Positions 6,162 through 12,936 are shown, numbered from the stretch's first letter. The stretch: DNA of 13,667 nt from Campylobacterota bacterium (GCA_003646505.1 QMKT01000031.1:1-13667); one strand, 5' to 3'. A program made the numbers and translations. The notes: a model not told the origin generated them from the sequence alone.

Positions 6162-8258
6162 ATGCATAAGCTACTCAATAAATTTGTTTCACTGGCTTCT
6201 AAAACAGATAAAAAAAATGGAAATAGCCGACATTTAGACACTATTATCTCAGCTATGGCAGATTTAATGTACCTTGTAGATAAAGAAGGTAACTTCCTCG
6301 AAGTGTACGCAGACAATAAAAAACATTTACTCCCCGCCCCAAAAAAAGTACTCTTACGAACATCTATACCTAATGTTTTTGATGCTCAGTCAAGTGAGAG
6401 ACTTATGCATATGATTCAAGTTGTTATGAAAACAAAAAGCCTTCAATCAGGAGAGTTTGCTCTTACCCTTCCTTTGGGAGTGAGATACTTTGAAAAGAAA
6501 GTTATCCCTTTAGAATCAAAAAAAGACCAATCGGAAACTGTGATGATCATTTCACGTGATATCACAGAAAAAAAACAACAAGAAGCAGATGCACGGCTTA
6601 TAGAGACTGTGTTTCAGGAAGCCTCTGGGGGCATGCTCATTGAAGACAAAGAAGGAAATATCATCCATGCAAATAATACCATAGGTCGTATGCTTGGACT
6701 ACCCTCTTCTCAACTTATAGGTAAAAACTTTGATTATTTATCTACTATGATCACTCAAGAGATTAAAGATGCAATGGATAAAGCCATGATGACCAAAGGA
6801 CACTGGCAAGGTGAAGTCGAGATCAGCCCCTCCAACTCAAAAAAAATATCTTCCTGGTTGACCATAAATACGATACTGGATGATCAAAAAGAACCCAATC
6901 ATATTCTCATTATGATTACAGATATTTCAGAGACATCCAAAGTAAACAATAAGATGGATTATTTAGCATCGTATGACACTTTGACAGACCTTCCAAACCG
7001 GGCATATTTATTTGAACAATTAAAACAATCTATCGCAACTATGCAACAACAAAAAAGAAATGGTATGTTACTCTTTATTGATATTGACCACTTTAAAGAA
7101 TTTAATGATAATTATGGACATCAGATAGGGGATGAAGTATTACTCTCCGTCTCTAAACAAATTAAATCTATATGCAGAAAAGAAGATGTTCTTGGCAGAT
7201 TAAGCGGTGATGAATTTCTGCTTATAAGCGAAAATGTTAATGATCAACATGCAGTTGAAACCATCATAGAAAAAATTCAAACTATCTTTAAAAAACCTCA
7301 GAAAATAGGTAATCTTTCACTCCATATCAGCGTCAGTATGGGAGTGGCACTCTACCCTGAACATGGCCAAACACCTGAGACACTCATTAATGCTGCTGAC
7401 CAGGCTATGTATTCGGTTAAAAAACAGGGACGGAATAATCATGCTTTTTACACAGAAGAGATGTCATTCATTTCCAATGAATACTATTTCATTTTAAATA
7501 CACTGAAAGATGCCATATATGATTCAAATTTCACCCTTGTCTATCAGCCGCTATTCTTCTTAGAAGATATGAGTCTCTCCGGTATAGAAGTGCTCTTACG
7601 CTGTAACCATTCACGACTCAGTGATATTCCTATCTCTCGTATTATTTCTATGGCAGAAGAGACAGGACTAATGCCTAAAATAACCCATTTACTTTTAGAT
7701 ATGGTATGTAATCAGCTCCATCTTTGGCAACTTGCAAAGATTAAACTTCCCGAAGTTTCTATCAATCTTTCACAAAAAGAATTACATGAAGGTAATCTTA
7801 TACTTACAATTCACTCCCATCTGTCACAATATAATATTGATCCCCATGACATAGAACTTGAAATCACAGAAAATGCCTTACTTCAGGAAAATGTGATCGT
7901 AAAAGAAAATATTACAAGATTACAAAAATTGGGACATACATTTTCTATTGATGATTATGGTACAGGGTTCTCATCTCTTTCAAATATTAAGACTTTTAAT
8001 TTTGATAAACTAAAGATAGATAAATCATTTATAAGCAACTTATCTACAAATGAAAGTGATCAGGTCATTGTATCTGCGACCATTGAGATGGCAAAGAAAT
8101 TAGGCTTAAAAGTGGTTGCTGAAGGTGTTGAAACAAAAGAACAGGCTAAATTACTCAAATCATTTAATTGTGATATCGTTCAAGGATTTTTCTATTCAAA
8201 GCCATTAAATACTGCAGACATAGAAAAATTATTGTTACAAAAGCAAGTGCTACATTAA
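6162..8258 (+). CDS. PAS-PAS-GGDEF-EAL cyclic-di-GMP synthase/phosphodiesterase
   Basis: A 698-residue cytosolic protein with no membrane segment. Two PAS sensor domains span about residues 25-135 and 140-262. The GGDEF domain (about 266-430) has the substrate block DIDHFKEFNDNYGHQIGDE, signature SGDEF (348-352; the first Gly replaced by Ser, a change seen in active cyclases) and an intact product-inhibition site RKED (339-342) exactly five residues before it. The EAL domain (about 445-690) has E476-V-L in place of EAL, with its other catalytic blocks present: INLS, ELEITE, IDDYGTG (D597/D598), LKIDKSF (K618), VAEGVET and QGFFYSKP. Both activities therefore look possible, with the PAS domains choosing between them. 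Start ATG 6162 follows GGGAG. The gene is monocistronic, divergent from grpE and closed by the terminator at 8350. A c-di-GMP riboswitch lies 4.7 kb downstream. Confidence 0.95.
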   Translation: MHKLLNKFVSLASKTDKKNGNSRHLDTIISAMADLMYLVDKEGNFLEVYADNKKHLLPAPKKVLLRTSIPNVFDAQSSERLMHMIQVVMKTKSLQSGEFALTLPLGVRYFEKKVIPLESKKDQSETVMIISRDITEKKQQEADARLIETVFQEASGGMLIEDKEGNIIHANNTIGRMLGLPSSQLIGKNFDYLSTMITQEIKDAMDKAMMTKGHWQGEVEISPSNSKKISSWLTINTILDDQKEPNHILIMITDISETSKVNNKMDYLASYDTLTDLPNRAYLFEQLKQSIATMQQQKRNGMLLFIDIDHFKEFNDNYGHQIGDEVLLSVSKQIKSICRKEDVLGRLSGDEFLLISENVNDQHAVETIIEKIQTIFKKPQKIGNLSLHISVSMGVALYPEHGQTPETLINAADQAMYSVKKQGRNNHAFYTEEMSFISNEYYFILNTLKDAIYDSNFTLVYQPLFFLEDMSLSGIEVLLRCNHSRLSDIPISRIISMAEETGLMPKITHLLLDMVCNQLHLWQLAKIKLPEVSINLSQKELHEGNLILTIHSHLSQYNIDPHDIELEITENALLQENVIVKENITRLQKLGHTFSIDDYGTGFSSLSNIKTFNFDKLKIDKSFISNLSTNESDQVIVSATIEMAKKLGLKVVAEGVETKEQAKLLKSFNCDIVQGFFYSKPLNTADIEKLLLQKQVLH

Positions 8259-8349
8259 AGAGAAATACAAGTAGCTTAATATGCTATTTTTAATATTGTA
8301 TTTTAAAGTCTTTTGTGTTTTTGGGAGGTTTTAAGAAAGTGAATAAATA

Positions 8350-8388
8350 CTCTTAAAGCTCCACATATAGGAGTTTTAAGAGATTTTT
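8350..8388. terminator. Bidirectional intrinsic terminator between the c-di-GMP enzyme and rpsO
   Basis: CTCTTAAAGCTCC (8350-8362) pairs with GGAGTTTTAAGAG (8370-8382), 13 pairs with one G-T, around loop ACATATA. The plus strand continues ATTTTTGTATATTTT, a good U-tract for the gene on the left. On the minus strand the same hairpin, followed by TATTTATT, can end rpsO transcription less strongly. Confidence 0.88.
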
Positions 8389-8411
8389 GTATATTTTGAG
8401 AAAAGTGTTTA

Positions 8412-8681
8412 CTAGTTTCTGATACCGAGATCTGTTTTGATAGTATTCCATCTAGCAAGATCTGTGTTTTTAAGATATCTCATAAGTCTTCTTCTTTGAC
8501 CAACTAATTTAAGTAGTCCAAGTCTTGAAGAGTGATCTTTCTTATTTGTTTTAAGGTGTTCTGTCAAGTAAGTAATTCTATCCGTGATAAGTGCTACTTG
8601 TACTTCCGTTGAACCTGTATCGTTTTCGCCTCTAGCATATTTAGCAATAATTGCTGCTTTTTTCGCCTGATCTAAAGCCAT
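8412..8681 (-). CDS. rpsO: 30S ribosomal protein S15
   Basis: The complete 89-residue S15, which binds the central domain of 16S rRNA early in small-subunit assembly and forms bridge contacts with the 50S subunit. Family blocks are visible: TGSTEVQVALITDRITYLTEHL (about residues 22-43), DHSSRLGLLKLVGQRRRLMRYL (about 49-70) with the rRNA-binding basic cluster, and the C-terminal IKTDLGIRN. The ATG at 8679-8681 has a perfect AGGAGG ribosome site, as expected for a highly expressed gene. It is on its own between a terminator and a divergent regulator; pnp, its usual neighbour in many bacteria, is absent. A small hairpin (CTCAT-TT-ATGAG) lies in its leader, but whether S15 represses its own mRNA here is unknown. 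Confidence 0.98.
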   Translation of the reverse strand: MALDQAKKAAIIAKYARGENDTGSTEVQVALITDRITYLTEHLKTNKKDHSSRLGLLKLVGQRRRLMRYLKNTDLARWNTIKTDLGIRN

Positions 8682-8726
8682 AATGACCTCCTGATTGGTA
8701 TTTTAATTCTCATAAATGAGTCTGGA

Positions 8727-8735
8727 ATAATATCA
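8727..8735 (-). promoter_or_regulatory. Probable extended -10 promoter of rpsO
   Basis: On the minus strand TGA-TATTAT, start near 8720, giving a short leader before the AGGAGG site. No good -35 is seen. Confidence 0.4.
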
Positions 8736-8839
8736 TAATAAGCTTACCTAGGGCTTATAGCGTATATCAACAAGATATCATGCTTACTTAATCTAACTTA
8801 GAGTAAAATAGTCCTAATAGACTTATAAGGCTTTAAACT

Positions 8840-9238
8840 ATGTTACTTACACGTGCAAGCGAATATGCATTACTCTCTTTAGACGTCATACGAAAATCTG
8901 ATAGCCCTATTGGTACAGAACAATTAGCTACTGAGCTTTCTATCCCTAAAAGTTTTCTTGCAAAGATATTACAAAGTTTAGCAAAACAAGGCATACTTGA
9001 ATCACGAAAAGGTGCACACGGGGGGTTCATATTGATTAAAGATACCACTGATATTTCTGTCAATGACATCATTTTTGCAGCAGAGGGTAAATCTCCCGTT
9101 GTATTTGACTGCACATCATACGCTAACACCTGTCCAAATGGAACCATTGGAACCTGTAGCATTTCACCTTTCCTCCATAATTTTCAAAGTAAAATTGATG
9201 GCTTCTTAAATGGTCTTATGCTAAGCGACATACTTTAA
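8840..9238 (+). CDS. Rrf2-family transcriptional regulator, probably Fe-S binding
   Basis: A 132-residue IscR/NsrR/CymR-like repressor. The N-terminal winged helix-turn-helix (about residues 2-70) has the family opening LLTRASEYALLSLDVI, recognition region IPKSFLAKILQSLAKQGIL and wing SRKGAHGGF. The C-terminal half carries three cysteines, C91, C98 and C106 (spacing 6 and 7), at the place where IscR and NsrR bind a [2Fe-2S] or [4Fe-4S] cluster. It is therefore a likely sensor of iron-sulfur status, oxygen or nitric oxide, although the spacing is not a clear match to a named subgroup. No isc, suf, hcp or cys gene is nearby. Start ATG 8840 follows AAGG. A dyad at 9259-9276 just downstream is a candidate binding site before the next gene. 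Confidence 0.9.
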   Translation: MLLTRASEYALLSLDVIRKSDSPIGTEQLATELSIPKSFLAKILQSLAKQGILESRKGAHGGFILIKDTTDISVNDIIFAAEGKSPVVFDCTSYANTCPNGTIGTCSISPFLHNFQSKIDGFLNGLMLSDIL

Positions 9239-9258
9239 CAAAGCCTTATTATTCACCA

Positions 9259-9276
9259 TAGGTTTGATTGAACCTA
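9259..9276. promoter_or_regulatory. 6-bp inverted repeat overlapping the DHH gene -35 region
   Basis: TAGGTT-TGATTG-AACCTA, perfect arms, lies where the -35 of the promoter at 9296 would be and 20 bases after the regulator stop codon. It suits an operator (perhaps for the neighbouring Rrf2 protein). A terminator is less likely as no T-run follows. Confidence 0.4.
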
Positions 9277-9295
9277 CCCTACAAGTTCTTCATAG

Positions 9296-9301
9296 TATAA
9301 T
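9296..9301 (+). promoter_or_regulatory. -10 element of the DHH phosphoesterase gene
   Basis: Consensus TATAAT, start near 9308, with an AAGG ribosome site before ATG 9334. The -35 is poor, which fits control through the overlapping dyad. Confidence 0.5.
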
Positions 9302-9333
9302 ACGCTTATATTTAACAATAAGGCACTTTTACT

Positions 9334-10377
9334 ATGCAACAACATATTTACCACCTCTCACACATAGACCTTGACGGTTATGGATGTCAATACCTTTCCC
9401 AGCAATGTTTCCAAAATATTGAATCTTACAACGCAAACTATGGTCCTGAAGTCTCTGCACGTTTAGGCGAGATCGTTGCCAAAATAGAACAAGACAAATT
9501 TCTACATGGCGATGAAACAGAAAGACTCATTCTTATTACAGACCTGAATCTAACTACAAAAGAAGGTTCCTGGATCGAGAAAGAAGCCATACGCATTGGA
9601 GCAAAGTTACAACTTCTTGATCACCATGCCACGGGTGCAAATGCTGCAGAGCGTTTTGCCTGGTACAAATTAGATACTACACGTTGTGCAACACTTATCA
9701 CCTATGACTGGTTACAAACACATTACGACTTCGACAAAGACAGACATTTAGCCCCCATCGTCAAAGCCATCAATGCCATCGATATCTGGGTTAATGAAGA
9801 TGAACTGTTCGAATATGGAAAAGTGATGCTAGGCATGATATCTGGCGCTAGAGAAATAGGACGTGTATTATTCCCCGCACAGGATAGAGCCTTTAAACTC
9901 TCCATGATCGAAGAAGCAAAAAATAGAGTTGAAGATGAAAATGCACCCATCAAACTTGATGATGACCTTCACCAGATCAAAAAAGCCTTTTTCAGACAAG
10001 AAAAAAACAACACCAAAGATAATCTTGTTGCCAGTTTTGTAACAGAACTGCTTACCACAGACAGACAACGCCTTACTATAGAATATAAAGGTCACAAAGG
10101 CATCCTAGGATACAACGTGGGGAATGCTTCTATCATAGGAAATGCCTGTATGGTAGAAAATGATGACTATGACTTCTATATGGATGTCAACTTCAGAGGA
10201 AACTTTTCTCTTAGAAGCAATAACAAACTGGATGTCTCACAAATGGCTACGCATATTGGAAATGGCGGAGGACACCCCAATGCAAGTGGTGGAAAAGTAG
10301 AAGGCTACAAAGACTCTTTTGTCTATGCGGATGTAAGAAAGTTTATACAAAACTACATTGATTTAAAGTGTAATTAA
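9334..10377 (+). CDS. DHH/DHHA1 family phosphoesterase
   Basis: A 347-residue cytosolic two-domain metal phosphoesterase. The DHH domain shows motif I SHIDLDGYG (9-17; D12 and D14), motif II ITDLNL (D70) and motif III LDHHATG (D96-H97-H98), which together hold two Mn ions. The C-terminal DHHA1 domain shows the nucleic-acid-binding signature IGNGGGHPNASGG (308-320). The set is that of NrnA-type nanoRNases, RecJ-like nucleases and c-di-AMP/pGpG phosphodiesterases. The length is near NrnA and far too short for RecJ, and there are no CBS or PAS domains. A role in degrading very short RNA, including pGpG left by EAL enzymes, is attractive here but is inference. Its last four bases overlap the 3' end of the convergent kinase gene. 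Confidence 0.88.
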   Translation: MQQHIYHLSHIDLDGYGCQYLSQQCFQNIESYNANYGPEVSARLGEIVAKIEQDKFLHGDETERLILITDLNLTTKEGSWIEKEAIRIGAKLQLLDHHATGANAAERFAWYKLDTTRCATLITYDWLQTHYDFDKDRHLAPIVKAINAIDIWVNEDELFEYGKVMLGMISGAREIGRVLFPAQDRAFKLSMIEEAKNRVEDENAPIKLDDDLHQIKKAFFRQEKNNTKDNLVASFVTELLTTDRQRLTIEYKGHKGILGYNVGNASIIGNACMVENDDYDFYMDVNFRGNFSLRSNNKLDVSQMATHIGNGGGHPNASGGKVEGYKDSFVYADVRKFIQNYIDLKCN

Positions 10378-11519
10378 AATCGCAATCTAAATTCTGTACC
10401 CTTGCCCGGTATGGAATCCACTTCTATCTTAATCCCATATTCATCACATATACTTTTAACAATACTAAGTCCCACACCAAAACCACCAGCATACTCTGTA
10501 CCTCTTTTAAACTTCTTAAATATCTCTTTTTGTTTGTTGATCTCTATCCCTATACCTTCATCTCTAATACTAAACAAACCTTCTTTGAGTTGAAGCATAA
10601 TGGTGGATCCTGCAGGTGAATACTTTATAGCATTTCCAATGAGATTTCCAAATAGAAGTTTCAGTTGTGTCTCAGGTATAGTAAAAATATGCTTTTCCAG
10701 ATCTGATTTTATACAAATACGTTTACTTTCACATAAAGGTTCATAATAGCTTATACTTTTTTGCAAGACATCGGTAATGTCCAGGGCTACCCCTGCTTCC
10801 TTTTTATCTGCAAAATTTAAATACGCTAAAGAGCTGTATATGTCATAAAGCTGCTTCGTGCTGATAGAGATGTTCTTGAGTGTTTTTTCTGTATAGCTCT
10901 CTTGTTTCAATGCCTGATCTGTTGCCATAGAAAGTGCCGTGATCGGAGTATTAAGCTCATGGGTGACATCATTGATAAAGCGTTCTATTTGTACAACTCT
11001 TTGCCGTACAGGCTTCATAAACAGTTTAGACAAAACCCATGCGATCAATGCCATGAGTATGGCTGCAAATAACATCACTTTAAAAACCATTGCTTTCAGT
11101 ACTTCAAGTTCATGATACAAGCTTTCAGACTGCGCCACAACAAAGGTAATATTTAAATGTTCTCTAGGTGCATCTGATACAAAGATATTATATCCTCTGG
11201 CTTCAAAGTAACCCGCTTTTCTACGCATAAAAGGCTCAACAAGTTTTCCCTCTTTGACCATACCGTTAACATCAATCAATGCCAGTTCTATCCCGTCAGG
11301 TATAAAAGACTTTTTCAACTCTGATCCCTGCATGTGTGCCATGATGATCTCTCCAGCCTTCATGTCTGCAATGTGTTGCAATTTATAGTAGGTTTCATTC
11401 TCCAAGGCATTTTTCTGTGCTGTATAATACCAGTACCCTATCAGAGAAATAAACAAAAGAGAAGAGACAATATAAAGTCCTAAAAAAGAGTAAAAAGATT
11501 TTTTCTCAAGATTATTCAT
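10374..11519 (-). CDS. Membrane sensor histidine kinase
   Basis: A 381-residue HisKA/HATPase_c kinase. Transmembrane helices at about 10-32 and 143-165 enclose a periplasmic sensor of about 110 residues with no recognised domain. The phosphorylated histidine is H187 in FINDVTHELNTPITAL. The ATP-binding domain shows the N box GNLIGNAIKYS (N296), G1 box DEGIGI (320-325) and G2 box GGFGVGLSIVK (345-355). It should phosphorylate D50 of the regulator encoded at 11630-12283. Normally such a pair overlaps; here 110 bases separate them because of an insertion that duplicated the kinase start region. The intact start ATG at 11517-11519 now follows AAAAAGGG, eight bases upstream, provided by the inserted DNA. 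Its 3' end overlaps the convergent DHH gene by four bases. Confidence 0.95.
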   Translation of the reverse strand: MNNLEKKSFYSFLGLYIVSSLLFISLIGYWYYTAQKNALENETYYKLQHIADMKAGEIIMAHMQGSELKKSFIPDGIELALIDVNGMVKEGKLVEPFMRRKAGYFEARGYNIFVSDAPREHLNITFVVAQSESLYHELEVLKAMVFKVMLFAAILMALIAWVLSKLFMKPVRQRVVQIERFINDVTHELNTPITALSMATDQALKQESYTEKTLKNISISTKQLYDIYSSLAYLNFADKKEAGVALDITDVLQKSISYYEPLCESKRICIKSDLEKHIFTIPETQLKLLFGNLIGNAIKYSPAGSTIMLQLKEGLFSIRDEGIGIEINKQKEIFKKFKRGTEYAGGFGVGLSIVKSICDEYGIKIEVDSIPGKGTEFRLRF

Positions 11520-11520
11520 A
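11491..11520. repeat. 30-bp perfect direct repeat, copy A (kinase start)
   Basis: Identical over 30 bases to 11609-11638. This copy contains the true first ten codons of the kinase (MNNLEKKSFY). Together the two copies bracket 88 bases of unrelated sequence, like a target duplication or attachment-site pair. Confidence 0.97.
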
Positions 11521-11637
11521 AGATAAACCCTTTTTAAGTGTGACTAGTCGCATGAGCCCACTGCTGAAGTAGCTACTTGGGCTTTGCCCAAATAGCGTTA
11601 CATCAATATAAAAAGATTTTTTCTCAAGATTATTCAT
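11512..11637 (-). CDS. 41-codon mini-ORF bridging regulator and kinase genes
   Basis: From the ATG in repeat copy B the frame reads MNNLEKKSFY, the copied kinase start, then leaves the kinase sequence (IDVTLFGQSPSSYFSSGLM...) and ends ...KKGLSYE-stop inside copy A. Its start overlaps the regulator stop, and its stop overlaps the kinase ATG, both through the same bases TATGAATAA. Because the 118-bp addition is not a multiple of three, the mini-ORF is not fused to the kinase. It is probably translated by coupling from the regulator gene and may pass ribosomes to the kinase. The peptide itself looks functionless; I know no family for it. Confidence 0.45.
   Translation of the reverse strand: MNNLEKKSFYIDVTLFGQSPSSYFSSGLMRLVTLKKGLSYE
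11539..11552. repeat. 14-bp near-perfect palindrome in the insertion
   Basis: TGTGACTAGTCGCA is self-complementary except for one T-G pair. It lies between the kinase start and the larger hairpins of the 88-bp insert. Confidence 0.55.
11555..11596. other. Two mutually exclusive hairpins in the insertion
   Basis: Hairpin 1 (11572-11596): GCTA, one C-A mismatch, TTGGGC pair with GCCCAA...TAGC around loop TTT. Hairpin 2 (11555-11583): AGCCCA pairs with TGGGCT, and its loop holds the 12-bp palindrome AAGTAGCTACTT (11567-11578). Both use TGGGC at 11578-11582, so only one can form at a time in RNA. No U-run follows on the minus strand, so simple termination before the kinase is not evident. Confidence 0.6.
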
Positions 11638-11638
11638 A
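11609..11638. repeat. 30-bp perfect direct repeat, copy B (regulator end)
   Basis: Identical to 11491-11520. This copy contains the regulator's last codons and stop, plus a copy of the kinase's first codons that now open the mini-ORF. Before insertion a single copy would have joined the regulator to the kinase with a TATGAATAA overlap. Confidence 0.97.
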
Positions 11639-12283
11639 TCTATACCCCAATCCTCTTTGCGTTATAATTTTCTCACTTCCGATCACTTCACGTAGTTTTC
11701 TAATGTACGAACGTAAAGTGGCATCACTCGGTAAGGTGTCAAATTCCCAAATATTTTGCACCAACTCTTCTGTACTTATAAGCCGTCTGGGATGGCCTAT
11801 AAAATAGTTAAGTATCTCCACTTCCTTAGGACGTAAGGTTACTTCACCCTGTCCATCACTCACAGAATGTTTATTGGGGTAATATGTCAAAGTCTTTGAG
11901 AGTACTACCGGAGCATCTTGTTCTATGTGAAAGAGTACCCTACTTTTTTCTATACGTAATTTGAGTTCTTCAAGCTCAAAAGGTTTACGTATATGATCAT
12001 GTGCACCTGCGTCAAACGCTGATTTTAAATACTTGGTATCACTATAGGCAGTCACAATGATCGCAGGGGTTGTGTCATTAAAACTACGTAATTCTAAAAG
12101 CAGTTCCACCCCACTTTTACCCGGTACATTAATATCAAATATGAACAGATCAAAACGGTTTTCATCTATACATTTCTGTGCTTCTTTTGAATCGAAGGCA
12201 TGTATCACCTCATAAAATTCCTGAAGATAGCCAGAAACAATATCCCCAAGAACAGGATCATCTTCCATGAGTAAAATTTTCAT
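11630..12283 (-). CDS. OmpR-family two-component response regulator
   Basis: A 217-residue regulator. The receiver domain has D8/D9, phosphoacceptor D50 in LFIFDINVPGKSGVE, T78 and K100 in IRKPFELEEL. A winged-helix DNA-binding domain (about 125-217) ends in QRGLGYRYE. It is the partner of the kinase at 10374-11519 and a paralogue of the regulator at 96-749 (same length; shared PFELEEL and I-x-x-LR arrangement), so the two systems probably arose by duplication. The start ATG 12281-12283 has an AAAAGGAA ribosome site. A 14-bp palindrome 23 bases upstream may be an autoregulatory site. The stop codon lies in the 30-bp repeat, and the reading frame appears undamaged by the insertion. Confidence 0.95.
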   Translation of the reverse strand: MKILLMEDDPVLGDIVSGYLQEFYEVIHAFDSKEAQKCIDENRFDLFIFDINVPGKSGVELLLELRSFNDTTPAIIVTAYSDTKYLKSAFDAGAHDHIRKPFELEELKLRIEKSRVLFHIEQDAPVVLSKTLTYYPNKHSVSDGQGEVTLRPKEVEILNYFIGHPRRLISTEELVQNIWEFDTLPSDATLRSYIRKLREVIGSEKIITQRGLGYRYE

Positions 12284-12305
12284 ATGTTTCCTTTTGAACC
12301 CTCTG

Positions 12306-12319
12306 AATACAATTGTATT
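12306..12319. promoter_or_regulatory. 14-bp perfect palindrome between divergent genes
   Basis: AATACAATTGTATT, in the 119-bp region between the regulator (minus) and the DUF2059 gene (plus). It could be an operator; OmpR-type sites are more often direct repeats, so the binding protein is open. Confidence 0.35.
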
Positions 12320-12370
12320 TATTATTAGATTAAAAGTAGATGCATTCTTATCTCGTTAAGTCTCATAGGT

Positions 12371-12376
12371 TATAAT
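12371..12376 (+). promoter_or_regulatory. -10 element of the DUF2059 gene
   Basis: Consensus TATAAT with start expected near 12383, then AAAAGGAA (12391-12398) and ATG 12403. No clear -35. Confidence 0.5.
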
Positions 12377-12402
12377 TATTTCACTAATCTAAAAGGAATA
12401 CA

Positions 12403-12897
12403 ATGTTAAAAAAAACATCTACATCTCTACTTCTCGCAGCGATACTTTCTCTGCCATTTTCACTACAGGCTTCAGAAGCAACAAAAGCAACTGTATCTGC
12501 TCACGCAGCCAATTCTGCTGCCTATACACTGCTTGCAACTATGAACATGAAAGAGAGTTATGAAGGGATGATCACAAGGATCACCCAAATGCAAATACAG
12601 TCCAACCCACAACTCAAAACAATAGAGCCTACTATTCATGCATTTTTTACAAAATATATGGGATGGGAAGCACAACGTGGTGATATTGCAGCACTTTATG
12701 CCAAAAATTATACTGCTAAAGAACTCAATGAACTCAATAAGTTTTACCAAACTCCACTGGGACAAAAAACCGTACAACTCATGCCGCAACTCGCAGCAGC
12801 TGGTGCAAAGATCGGTCAAAGTAAAATGATGGAACATATGCCTGAAATGAAAGCGATAATCGAAGCAGAACTTAAAAAAACAAATAGTAAAAAATAA
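12403..12897 (+). CDS. Secreted DUF2059-family protein
   Basis: A 164-residue exported protein. The signal peptide (MLKKTSTSLLLAAILSLPFSLQA) has a classic A-x-A-like cleavage before SEATKAT. The mature part is helical, with the DUF2059 hallmark YTAKELNELNKFYQTPLGQKTVQLMPQL (about residues 103-130), where the family has E-L-x-x-[IL]-x-x-F-Y-x-[ST]-P-x-G-x-K. A lysine-rich tail follows. The family's role is unknown; members are periplasmic and about this size. The gene starts with a good ribosome site, is divergent from the two-component genes and is followed by the riboswitch leader, with no strong terminator between. A weak stem (TAAGT-CTT-ACTTA) overlaps its stop codon. Confidence 0.85.
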   Translation: MLKKTSTSLLLAAILSLPFSLQASEATKATVSAHAANSAAYTLLATMNMKESYEGMITRITQMQIQSNPQLKTIEPTIHAFFTKYMGWEAQRGDIAALYAKNYTAKELNELNKFYQTPLGQKTVQLMPQLAAAGAKIGQSKMMEHMPEMKAIIEAELKKTNSKK

Positions 12898-12927
12898 GTC
12901 TTACTTAAAATTAATTTAATACTAAAC

Positions 12928-12936
12928 TGTTATACT
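12928..12936 (+). promoter_or_regulatory. Extended -10 promoter of the riboswitch-lipoprotein transcript
   Basis: TGT-TATACT with start near 12943, about 53 bases before the aptamer and 253 before the lipoprotein ATG. An AT-rich 7-bp hairpin (CATATAA-N5-TTATATG, 12960-12978) lies between promoter and aptamer. Confidence 0.55.

Noticed and set aside
8810..8823. Operator AGTC-N6-GACT before the Rrf2 gene
   Set aside because: Four-base arms (seven only with a bulge) are too weak in AT-rich DNA; it does not fit IscR or NsrR consensus sites.
11521..11608. Integron attC site or CRISPR remnant
   Set aside because: No GTTRRRY/RYYYAAC core pair with the right layout, and only two repeat copies with one 88-base interval; no cas or integrase gene.
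12472..12837. 121-codon minus-strand frame
   Set aside because: It is the antisense shadow of the DUF2059 gene, which has a signal peptide, family motif and ribosome site.
12895..12915. Terminator after the DUF2059 gene
   Set aside because: The TAAGT-CTT-ACTTA stem has only five weak pairs and overlaps the stop codon; the following run is mixed A/T.
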